Assembly (NCBI GenBank): GCA_037954665.1
Contig: JBBMOL010000091.1
Coordinates: 1,054,001 to 1,118,000 of the forward strand
Length of the DNA: 64,000 nt
From: Laguncularia racemosa
Taxonomy: Eukaryota > Streptophyta > Magnoliopsida > Myrtales > Combretaceae
Reading direction: 5' to 3'
Of this stretch, positions 34,253-46,800 are shown one piece after another (within the stretch, counting starts at the first letter, position 1; every line of letters begins with the position of its first letter). A program made the position numbers and the translations under genes. Below the pieces are notes generated by a model. It did no database searches and was not told where the DNA came from. It worked only from the letters and a program-made list of their open reading frames with translations.

Positions 34253-37200
34253 ATGGGAACACGAAGTAACCTGTCGAGCTTAGTTCACGAACTTCGTGAA
34301 CGCATTGCAGCTTCATCGTCAACACCTTCCACTAACTCCACGACCGACAACCCAAACGATGACGCTTTAGATATCCGATTCCGCTCAGTCCTCCCGAATC
34401 TTCTCCACGCTTACGTCGTCCCTTCTCCTTCCGGTAAGGAAGAGAGAGAGTGTGTGTGAGTGAAATTCAGATTATTGCTTCAGTTCTCTTGTATTGAATG
34501 AGTCTATCATTAAGAAAATGATTAGATATTTATTTGCGTTGCAGCGAATGAAAGAGAAGTTACTGCTGTTTTAAAGCTCATCTCCCACACAGCTAGAAAT
34601 TTCCCTGGTGTGTTTTACCACGGTAAATCCACAGCAATTTTGCCTATTATTGCCCGCATTATGCCTTTCTTCGCCGAGCCCCATTTTCGGTTAGTAATTG
34701 TCCTTTGTTCTATGCCTTGCCATCAACTAATTCTTGGTTTAATTATGTTTCTGTTTTAGTATTTCTGCCTAGGGTTTTGTTAAGGAGTTTTCGGGGCACT
34801 TGTTAAGTTTACTTGACTTGGAAAAATACAATTTTACGAGATGTTGATTTGATATTTTGCGGGTAAGATAAACACATAGGAAAGTGCAAAGTACCCTCTT
34901 ATTATCGCACGTTACGAAGTGCACAGGACGCTTGATAACAGAACTCTTCTAGCTATGAGCATCTGTGACGATGTGCTATGTTTTCTCTGAGCATGGAGTT
35001 AAATTTAATTTTACTGACATGGCCTGCCACTTAACAAGAAGCCGCAAAAAATTAAGGAAAAAGGATATTTGGGACTAAATTGAAAATGTCCATGATGGTA
35101 TAGAAATTTAAAGTTTTGGATGGTTTATTCTTGTAGCTTTATTGATACCATGTGTCACATAACGGGAAGCCGCCTCAATGAAATAATTTAATACTAAACT
35201 GAAATAATGATGAATGAGAAGAGATCGGCATTCAGATTATTTACACTAGTCTACTGTCATGACCTGCCACATTGAAGGTAAAGAGGAATTTGGATGATTT
35301 ATCACAATAATATTCTTTATATCTCATTTTGGTTTCCATGGCAATAAGTGAATAACTTTTTGTATAGTTTGTTTTATGCTTCCTACTGTGAAGAAGAGCA
35401 TTGAATCTCATGTGTCAATGGTGTGCAATTTTATAGAAAGCCTCTACTTGTGTTGGTGAATGAATGCATGCATATTGTTACGTGCTTTACATGTCTTTAC
35501 CATTGTGTACTTGTTATGGCAGTGCTAGACATGGAGTGGTTTTTGAAACTGTTAGCTCTCTTTTGTCCTTACTTCGCACTGGGGAACGAGATGTGTACCG
35601 TCAGTTTTTTGTTGATGCAATGGTGGTTGTGGAAGGTAAGCACAAATGCCATATGGATAGTGATATTTTTTTGGCATTTTGATATTATTATAATTATTAC
35701 TATTATTTTTGTCTAGTTAATGATTAAGACATCCCATGGACTGTGTTAATAACTGAAACTAATATGATTTTTTTCCTGGCCAGATCTTTTGTATGCATCA
35801 TCACTTTTTGTGGATGAATCACTCATCTCAGGATTAAAGTTGACAATAAAGTGTTTCCATGACTCCTTTATGAATATCTTTGGTGACCCAACAGGCCTGT
35901 GTGACATTCCAGCCAGTAACAAACCTGGTGTTGGCCCTGGCATTTTGATGGACATCAGTGGATTCAGTCGCTGGCTGTCCTTTACAACTTGGACAATTAA
36001 ACTTATGAGTAAATGCTTAACAGAAGGAACTATATTTGTTGAAGGGCTTCTTAGTCTGCCATTTGTATATTCGGCTTGCTCAATCCTATGTTATGGAGAT
36101 GCTGACTTGCAAATGGTGAGTATATTCATTTTATGATGTCAAACAGATTTCCAGTGAATAACCAAAGGAAAAATCAGAGTTTGAATGTCTCTAAATTGAT
36201 GTTGCTCTCAGAAATATGAGCATGGGATGCACACATCAACTGGTGTCAAAGACGATTAAAGTATGCTTCACCGTAGCCTGTAGTCTAATGGCCCTTTCTT
36301 GACTTATCCAAAAAAGGGCCCATCTTAGAGGCATTTAAGTAACAGTCTAAACAAGATTTTATCTGTTGAATTTTTGAAGGATCACAATGCTGATAAACTT
36401 GGCTAAAAAGTTGTATATTTTTTTTTTTATTTTGCAAGGCGTGTTTTGATTTCATACGAATCGTAGGAACAACACTAAGCTATGATATTCTTCCTCATGA
36501 GAAGTTGATTCTGTCAATATCAACCATATTGAATGAGGATAGAGATGAACTTTTTATATTCAGGTACTTGCTGAACTCACTTGTTCATGTTTACCAAACC
36601 TTTACAGATGCATCTGTGAACTTTTTCTTTTGTATTTTTATACTTTTGTAGTATAGTAGACATCAATCTCCACTGTATTCTCAAGATTTCGCTTACCTTT
36701 TTATTTGATACCATGGTATATTCTGTAAACTACACAAATGCTCTTATATGCAGAAACAAAGTCTATGATGCTGCAATTGGTGGTTGCCTGGATGCAGTCC
36801 TTGCAAGTTGTCCTGATGATGTCATCCAGCACACAGCTGCTGATGTGATTCGCGTCTTCTCTTCTTCATTATGCAAATCTAGCAGTCAGGAGCTAAAGGT
36901 TGGCTACTGCATTTTTTTAGGTCCATGGCATATATTTCAGCTTCAAAGGAGCTGCTCTACTAATATAAGATTTGTTAGTGGTACTAATTTCTTCTATTTA
37001 TATCATAGGTTGCATTATGCAATGCATACACACGAATTGTTAAAGTTTGCCCACCTTATATATGGAAGCCAGAGCTCATTATTCAGGTAATGTGTCATCC
37101 ACAACCTTGCTTAATATTAATAAGCTGCTTGCGAGAAGCACTTTCCGTTCTTGGTCCAGATCGTGTTGGGGGGAGGGCAAATGATAGAGGAGACATGGAG

Positions 37201-40200
37201 ACACCTACATGCAATGACAAATTGACAACTTCCTTAATGGTTGGAGGTAAAAGGGTCCGTGATGATGGACAGAATGCTGACATAAAAGTGAAGCGTCAAA
37301 AGATAGATGATGAAGCTTCTGCTGGTGTTCTTATGGACCACAAGTTTTCGTATAAAACTCCTAATGAAATAGCAGAAGATTATACTGACTATCTGAATTC
37401 ATTGATTCTTTCATTTGTCAATCGGCTGAAGTCTCCAAATGTTGATTCTGGTTCTTTAGAACCAGGCATCTCTTTAACTGCTCTCAGCGTGCTCTGCATT
37501 GCCTACACTAAGTACCCGAAGACAAGCCTGTCTATGTATATATCCCAGCAGATGTTTTCATGGATCCCCTGGATTTATGGGCAGGTAGGGTTGCATTAGT
37601 GAGTTTCTTCAGATTTCCTTTTACCTTCCCCTAGTAATTGATAACTTTACTTGTAGGTAAAGGAAGGTAGTTTGGATACATGTAATATTTTCATCTTCCT
37701 GGATGCAATCCACAGGTTACTACTGTGTCAAAGTAAGTTTATGGCAGTTTGTCTTGTTGATCCATTGATTTAGAAACGCATGCTAAGTTACATGATGAAA
37801 ATCCATTGAGACATCACATTACCATAGATTATCATGATGAATTTTATAACTCCTAACCCTGGAAAACTAGCTCCTTTCCCCTTTCTTTGGCATTATTTAC
37901 TTGAACAGAAAATTTGTGGATTCAGCATGCTATCATGATGTGCATGCTTCCAAGCTAAAATGTATGAAACTGAAGGGTAACAGCTTGTCTCAAAGGTTTG
38001 TGTCGGCATGCAATATATCCTTAAGAATAGTTTCCATTTAGTGATTAGTGATAAAATACTTCAAGCTATAATCTCATGAATGTTTACCTTTTTCTGTGAC
38101 ATAAGTATGCTAGGAGTGTAATCCACCCTTGCATGCGCACCTGATGATCTTCTCTAGCAGTGATCCTAACACATAAGTATGGAATGCTTTGGCAATGATA
38201 CTAGACTGGGAATTCCTCTCACTCTGGAGATGCCTACTTGAAATGGCACAAGAAATATAAATTATTGTTTCTGACATTTTGTATCTTATCCCTTAATGCC
38301 GAAAAGCTTGAAACAGGCTTTAATACCTTTAACAAGAGTAGATATTTTCACTCAATCTTTATTTCATGTACTCTTTGGCTTGCATATTGCCAGTTCTCAC
38401 TTGTTTTGTCTTTGTCTCTCATGGTAGGTCCTCTGTTTGTGAAGCAGATGGTTCTCAGTTGTGGTGAGGGTAATGGAGTTCCTCTGATTGGAATGCTCAA
38501 ATTTCCATGGACCCATCCTCTTCTTGTCCCTGAACCTCACATTATGGGGAAAGCAAAAATTAAATCCATTCAAGCCCTGTCAAAGATTGGGCCTAGTATT
38601 GGTGCTGGAAGTTTTCTTGAAATGTTGGATCTATGTCTTCAGGATGAAATGGAGGATGTTATTGTTGAAGCTATCCTTTCTATGCCAATGGTAGTCTTCT
38701 GGTCTGGTTTTGATATATTGATAAGCATGCTAAGGAGGCTAGAGTAAGTTAAATTGAATTGCTTGTGTATTATGTGTAGTTAGACATTACTTGTTTCACT
38801 GCATATGTTAAGGTATTTGGTAACTTGGCATACACCATTTGTAGATAAAATGTAATAAACTACATCTTAGTCGTCAATTTCGATTAGATAATTTGTAGCC
38901 TTGTACATGGAAGACAATTGTGCTTAAATTGGTATTCCTCGAGCACTAACTGTGTAATTGTTTGGGCCATTGTGTAATCCTAGTGAAGAAAGTGATGCAA
39001 GTATCACAATCATTGTGTGCCTTGGGGTGATATACAGGACATAGCTATACGTAAAAGTGTGACCAAACATATATGTAGGAATGAAAGAGAGCTAAAAGGC
39101 ATAATCCTCAAAAAATCAGTTTTAGAATTCTTTATTTCTTAGGTTTATAGCGCCATTTTTCTATGGTGAAATTTGAACAAAACCAGATTGAATTGATCTA
39201 AAAATTTAATGGCTTCTAAGTTAAGTTGTGGTTCATAGTATCTGCTATAACCTTGTATGACTCATTGTCTAAGTAGTTTCAAGTGATGGGGGTCTTCTTT
39301 AATAATTTATTATTATTATTATTATTGTTATAAATATAAAAACACCTATTAAACCTTTAGTTGATTCGAATGTGAGGCCAAAATGTAAAGGTTAAAAATA
39401 ATACATGACTTATATGTAGTGCATACGTTACTGGTCTGGTTTCTAGGAGACCATCTTTCCTAGCTGTTGTATAGATTAGAGCTGCATAGATCATTATTAT
39501 TGAATCTCATTCTAATGAATTAGAAAACTAAGACCCTTCTTTAATATTTTTTCCTTTCAAAATTTTTAGGGTGTTGGAGAGTTTTGAGCATGAGAAAGTG
39601 AAGAAAGCTATTCCATTCTCTCTTGGTTTCCTTTCCTGCCTTTACAGCTCTTCTGAAAGTTATGACAGCTTGGACAACAGTTCATGCAAATTATCTTTGA
39701 AAGTTGATGAAGAGAAGTGCAAGTCAACATTGGATCTCTTATTGGGAGGTTTCCAGTGTTCAAAGTGTGATAAACATCTTGCTTGCGATAACGAACCAGA
39801 TATAAACAGCATCTCTCTGAATTGTGTGCAGGGAAATGCAATTTGCTTGACTGATGTGTTCCTTCATCTACAGACATTCTTTTTTAAACTTCTGTATGAT
39901 GAGTCATCAGAAGTGGTTCAGATTGCTTGTGTACAAAACATAAAAAGGATTCTTGGACATGGAACTGCAGATTCTTTAATCAAAAAAAGATTTGAATGGA
40001 TAAAATGCATTGAGTACCTTCTTGTCTGCAGAAGGAAGGGAGTCAGAGAAGCATTCTGCTCACAGATTGGCTCCTTCACTGAAGATCTCATTTTAACCTG
40101 CTTATTTTTTGTTGAAGATGACCAAAGTAAAAGCAGAGAAGAAGGGTTTTTGGACATTATGAAACATGCACTGGTAGCAGCAGAAGATCCTCAGGTTTTT

Positions 40201-40826
40201 GAAACGCTTCTGCATTCCATAGCTGAAGTTATGATGGCTGCTGATACAGAGAGTCCTCTTTTCTTGTGCTCCCTGATATTGCTGGTTGATCAGCTTGATA
40301 ATTCTCACGTATCCGTGAGGATGATTGCATCCAAGTTGATAGACACATCTTGCTACTTCCATGTTAAAGGAGGACTTGAAATGATCCTTTCAAAAGTTGT
40401 TTATATTCGAAATGAGTTGTATGATTATCTGTCCATGAGACTGGTAAACCGTCCGCAAATGGTCAGGGAGTTTGCAGAATCTGTTTTCGGAATTGAGACT
40501 GGGGAGCTTCTGAAAAAAATGGTACCTTTTGTTCTTCCAAAGCTTGTGGTGTTGCAGAAGGAAAATGAAGAAGCACTTGATACCTTGCATGAACTGGCTA
40601 TGTGCTTGAACACTGATGTGATACCACTGGTTGTCAATTGGCTGCCAAAAGTACTTGCTTTTGCTCTTCATTGTGCAAATGAGCTAGAGTTGCTTGCTGT
40701 CCTGCAGTTCTACAAGGAGCAGACTGGCTCAGACAGCCAAGAAATATTTGCAGCTGCTTTACCTGCACTGATAGATGAGCTCGTATGCTTTCTTGATGGT
40801 GGTGACTCGGATGAGACAGACAGAAG
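34253..40826 (+). CDS. ATR: ATR exons 1-10: N-terminal helical-repeat region
   Basis: These ten exons encode residues 1 to about 1089, the HEAT-like solenoid that in ATR binds ATRIP. Conserved stretches include FHGTP-type FYHGKSTAILPIIARIMPFF (exon 2), GVVFETVSSLLSLLR (exon 3), WIPWIYGQ at the end of exon 7 and KKAIPFSLGFLSCLYSSSES in exon 10. Exon 7 contains a basic RVRD...KVKRQKIDDE segment, a plausible nuclear localisation signal (inference). Introns 3-9 are short and hold no features I recognise. Confidence 0.92.
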
Positions 40827-43800
40827 GTATGGATTATGGTTACCTTCATGATTTCTTTGAAGTGATTGGGTTGGTAGATGCAACATTTTCTCTTTTTCTT
40901 TCATCTTTGCTTTTTTCCTTCCTTCTTTGATTCCTTATACCTTCTTACCTGCTTTTTTGGATTATGTCAAGTTTTCTCTATTTTCAGCCTCCAATAAGTA
41001 CTTTCACCCCCTTGTTTTTTCATTGCAAATTAGAAATGGGGCACTTTTCTTTTCAAAACTTTGTATGCAAGTTAAATTGTTGATTATAATATGTTTTTAT
41101 ATCAAGAAGTACGATTCTTTTCATTTTGTCATCATCCATTCAAAGAATACACCATTTATTAGTGACACTGCTGCAGTATTTCCTGCTGTCAAGAACTATC
41201 AACACTTCATATTCAGCTATCAATGTATGCAGAATTATAATGTAGGATTGTTTTTAGAATCACGCTTTGATTTGTATATAATACCCCACTTATAGACAAC
41301 CCTAAAATAACTAGTATATCAACCTACACTATTAACAGGGTAAAGCATAATCATCAAACCAAAAAAAAGAAAAAAAAAAAAAGAAGCTGCCAAAAAAATG
41401 TATGATTATCCATAACTCCATATGGCATCTGTGCTTACCTTCCATAACCACCATTGCATCAACAAAAGACTCATGGTACCTTCCAGTCTCTGATTATGAT
41501 TAGCAAGAGATGCAGCAGCCTTGCAATTTATCTTCCTTGTTCTTTTAGTAGATCAAGGGTATACTTCCTCATCGAAAGAAATATCCCCTCCTTAAGATAA
41601 GCAACCACAATCCCATTAAATTCTTGAGTTTGCATAAATTTTTATCTTGAACGTTAGCTAGTTGCTTTACTGATCTATCGTTTGCTCATAACTCCCTTTT
41701 GTAATGATGTCATCCACATATACCAAGATTGCAATGACCTTAAATTTGGTATGTTTGATGAATAGAGTATGATTCCCTTGACTTTGCTTGTCTCTCCTCT
41801 TCATCATTGCATTTGAGATTTTTTCAGACTAAGCTCGAATAGAGGCCTTTCCTTAGCTTATACACCTTTCCTCAACCAACTCCTCTATCAAACCCTGGAG
41901 GGAAATCTGTGCATACTTCCTTTTCCAATTCTCCACGTAAGAGTGCATTTTTTTTTATATCAAACGGTTGAAGAGGCCAGTTATACATAGCTGCAAGAGA
42001 TATTAGTACTATAATCATGCTCATTTTTGCCACAGGAGCAAAAGTATGAGTTAACAAACAACTAACAAAAAGAAACTGAAAAAAAAAAAAAACTGTTTAT
42101 ATTCCCAACATCTCCCCTCAAACCAAGGAATAGATATTCATCACTCCTAGCTTGCACAACAAGGATTTGGTAATAGACTTTTGGAGTGTTTTTGTGAGAA
42201 TATTAGCTTCTTGTAGTCTTGAAGGAGTATAATTCAAGTTAATGTCACTATCCTCAATTTTTGACTTGATGGAGTGCCTATCAATGCTTACATGCTTCAT
42301 TCAATCATGTTGGATGGGTTTCTTCACAATGCTGATGCAAATTTGCTATTGCTATATAATTGAGTTAGAGTAGAATATTCTACTTTCAAGTTATCCATCA
42401 ACCTCTTCAACCAAATAACTTCTCATAAACCTTAAGATTTCACGCAAAAGTTGGCCTTTGCACTAGTCCTTGCTACAATAAATTGCTTTTTTCTTCAAAG
42501 TGACTAGATTTGCCCAAACCTTAGTATGATTCCTGATCATGGATTTACTGTTTCCTATGTCCCTTGCATCAGTATCCACATAAGTTTCAATACTGCTTGA
42601 TTCATTCTTCTTAAACATTAGTCCCATGCCAGGTTTTCCTTGCAAAAAATGCGGTTCACAGCATCCGAGTGTTTCTTAGTAGGAGACTGCATAACTTGTA
42701 TTTTCACTTATTCAAATTCTGGATTTAGACCTGCAAGGAACTCAAATATGCCTTCCCTCTCCATGAATTTCATTATTGTCTTAGCATTCTTGCTACATCT
42801 TATCTCTAAGCCTTAGTGACCTAACTTAAGCCAAAAACTATTCATCATGTTATAAAAGTCACTCACGGAGAGATTACCTTGTTGAGCAGCAGCTATTTGT
42901 CTTGATATCAAGAGTGGGAGTTGCATCTTGATCTTTAGAGACATCTTCTGCAGTCTCACAGATGTTTTTGGCAGTGGGGAGGAACATACGATTCTTTCTG
43001 ATTTCTGGTTGCATGGAGTGTCACAACCAAGACATATGACTGTTGAATGCTCCTCATCCCATGTGCTATATGTTGCATCTTTCTGAATTGATCCTTTTCC
43101 ATTGATATGTTTCCCATTCCCTTTCAAGTAGATTCTCACAACTTATGACCATTGGAGATGATATTTTCCATTTAGCCGGTAAGAAGGGTACATAATTTGA
43201 ATTTCAGAATATTCATATGGCTAGAGGAAGATACCTCAAATGGGTTTACTTTGTCAGTGGGTTTTAGGGATTTTATCTATAAGATCCGGCATTTATGGGC
43301 AATAAAAGGCCACTTGAGGAATTCTAATGAGATGTGGCAATTAAGGCCCAAAATTTTCAGAGTAAATCGCGCATCACAGTCCCAAAAGGACTGCTTTGAT
43401 AGTAGCCTGCTATTTGAATCATAGTTTAATATATACATAAAAGAACTTATTTATAGATAACCCTATATGGTTTGTAGAAACAATTATTACCATGCCAACC
43501 TCAACTAACCTAAATATATTTTCAACAAATGAATACAACTAGTACACCAACCTACAACATTAATAAACTAATATCAAATACTGAAGAATTCTATCTTTTC
43601 CCTATACTATCATAATTTCTAAAACTATCTTACCCAATAATAGATATTCTAACAATGCAGATTATCAAGAGTGCCCCAGATAATCAAGCAGGTTGCCAGG
43701 GTTCTGACCACTAATGAAGATCTTCCCAACTTTCTCAAAAATCATTTTGTTGGCCTTCTCAACAGTATTGACAGAAAAATGCTTCACACTGACGACCTAC

Positions 43801-46800
43801 TACTGCAGAAACAAGCTTTGAAGCGTATTGAGATGCTAATTAAGATGATGGGCTGTCACCTTAGCACTTATGTGCCAAAACTAATGGTGCTTATAATGCA
43901 TGCAATTGATAAAGAACCACTGCAGTTTGAAGGTCTGTCTGTTTTGCAGTATTTTGTTCAGCAATTGGGGATAGTATCACCATTCAGCATTAAACATGTG
44001 ATATCTCAAGTTTTTGCATCTCTTGTTCCTTTCCTTGAGAGAGAGAAGAGTATCTGTACCACACATTTCAATAAGGTGGTAGAGATTTTAAAAGAGCTTG
44101 TTTTAAAAGACACAATGGTTTTAAAGCAGCATATCCATGAATTTCCACCATTGCCTAGTATTTCTGCTTTAGAAGAGGTTAACAGAGCTATAATAGAGGC
44201 TCGAGGTTCAGTGACTCTAAAAGAACAATTATGGGATGTTGTTGATGGTTTGAATCACGAAAACTTGAACGTGAGATATATGGCAGCCTGTGAGTTGAGC
44301 AAGTTGCTGAATGGGAAAAAAGAGGACTTCACTGCTTTAATAACTGGTGAAGCAGGTTCTGACATAGATGTGTTGAGTTCTTTAATGACATCCTTACTCA
44401 GGGGATGTGCTGAAGAGTCAAGGACTGCAGTTGGACAAAGGCTGAAACTTGTCTGTGCTGATTGTATTGGTGCTCTTGGAGCAGTTGACCCTGCCAAAAT
44501 AAAGGGTATCTCATGCCAACGTTTTAAAATTCAATGTTCAGATGATGATCTCATCTTTGAGTTAATCCACAAGCACCTAGCTCGAGCTTTTAGAGCTGCA
44601 CCTGACACTATAATTCAAGACTCAGCTGCACTAGCTATCCAGGAGTTGCTAAAGATTGCTGGTTGTGAAGCATCCCTTGATGAGAATGCTGCTGCTTCCA
44701 AGTGTCAACAGCAGAAGGATAAAAGTACATCCAAAGTGACAGCATCTGGCAGTAAGGGAACTGATACTGACTGTGAGACTTACACAAGGGGTCAGAAATT
44801 ATGGGGTCGGTTTTCAAATTATGTTAAAGAGATAATCGCCCCTTGCTTAACATCTAGATTTCAACTTCCCAGCTTGGGTGATTATGCATCATCCGGTCCA
44901 ATATATCGCCCTTCGATGTCCTTCCGTAGATGGATTTTCTCTTGGATCAAAAAGCTAGCTACACATGCAACTGGTTCTCGTGCAAGCATTTTTAGTGCTT
45001 GTAGAGGTATAGTGCGTCATGATATGCAAACAGCGATTTACTTGCTACCATATTTAGTCCTGAATGCTGTATGTCATTGTAGTGAGGAAGCACGCAATGG
45101 CATCACAGGAGAAATCCTTTCTGTACTTGATGCTGCAGCATCAGAGAACAGTGGAGCTGCAGTTTATGCGGTCAGTTCTGGGCAGAGTGAAGTGTGTATT
45201 CAAGCCATATTTACTCTTCTCGACAATCTTGGCCAATGGGTTGATGATGTTGGCCAAGAGCTAGCTTTGTCCCAATCTCTGCAACCATCATCTTCCAGGC
45301 AGCAACCACCCAAGATAAAAAATCCAAATTTCTCAGCAGATCAACAGCAACTGTTAATACAGTGCAAAAATGTTGCAGAGCTTTTAGCTGCTATACCTAA
45401 AGTAACCCTTGCCAGAGCCTCCTTGAGGTGTCAGGCTTATGCAAGGGCATTAATGTATTTTGAGTCTCATGTGCGTGAAAAGTCTGGTTCCTTCAATCCT
45501 GCGGCTGAGAGCAGTGGTATTTTCGATGATGCAGATGTCTCATATTTGATGGAAATTTATAGCTATCTCGATGAAAGTGATGGTCTATCTGGCTTGGCAT
45601 GCTTATGCAAATCTCTCGGTTTGCAAGATCAACTCCTTATAAACAAGAAGGCCGGCAACTGGGCAGAAGTTTTGACTTCTTGTGAACAGGCTTTGCAAAT
45701 GGAACCAAGTCCAGTGCAGAGACATTCTGATGTCCTCAACTGCTTATTAAATATGTGCCACCTCCAGGCCATGGTCACTCATGTGGACGGCTTAATCTCT
45801 AGGGTTCCTCAGTATAAGAAAACATGGTCTATGCAAGGTGTACAGGCAGCATGGAGGCTGGGCCGGTGGGACTTGATGGATGAGTACCTGAGTGGGGCAA
45901 ATGAAGATGGTTTACTTTGTAGCAGCTCTGAGAGTAATGCTTCCTTTGACATGGATGTTGCCAAGATTCTCCAAGCAATGATGAAGAAAGATCAATTCTC
46001 AGTTGCTGAGAAAATTGCATTGTCCAAACAATCTCTTATTGCCCCATTGGCTGCAGCTGGCATGGACTCATACATGCGCGCATATCCATATGTTGTGAAA
46101 CTTCATTTTCTGAGAGAGCTTGAGGAATTTCATGCTCTACTAGGAGGTGAGTCTTTCTTGGAGAAGTCTTATGGTGATGGTGATTTAGAATTCACTAAGT
46201 TAATGGAGAATTGGGAAAATAGACTCAAATTTACACAACCTTCACTCTGGGCTAGAGAGCCACTCTTGTCTTTGCGGAGACTGGTTTTTCATGCCAGTGG
46301 TCTTCATGCTCAGGTTGGGAGCTGTTGGTTGCAATATGCAAAGCTCTGTCGTTTGGCTGGCCATTATGAGACTGCAAACAGAGCAATATTAGAAGCTCAT
46401 GCTTCAGGTGCTTCTAACATGCATATGGAAAAGGCTAAACTTCTCTGGGGTACACGGCGTTCTGATGGTGCCATAGCAGAGCTGCAGCAATCTCTTCTAA
46501 ATATGCCTGCGGAGGTTCTGGGCCCTACAGCAATGTCGTCAATCAGCAGTCTTGCTCTGGTGCCTATGAACTTGCCACCTTTACAGTGTGATACTCAGGC
46601 TCTAAATGAGAATCGTAATGTGGCAAAGACCCTTCTACTGTATTCAAGGTGGATCCATTACACAGGGCAGAAGCAGAAAGAAGATGTGATCAGTCTTTAT
46701 TCAAGGGTGAAAGAGTTACAGCCCAAATGGGAGAAAGGATACTTTTATATGGCAAAGTACTTTGACGAAGTGCTTGCTGATGCTCGAAAACGCCAGGAAG

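Noticed and set aside
37085..37090. GT after ATTCAG as a splice donor within ATR exon 7
   Set aside because: The frame continues without a stop into sequence matching plant ATR (a PCxxLIxCxxxxLxVLGP pattern). Splicing here would remove conserved residues.
36713..37090. A single 125-residue ORF as one ATR exon
   Set aside because: It spans exon 6, an intron with clean GT/AG borders, and part of exon 7 in the wrong frame.
39608..40904. Minus-strand ORFs opposite ATR exon 10
   Set aside because: Antisense shadows of a conserved coding exon.
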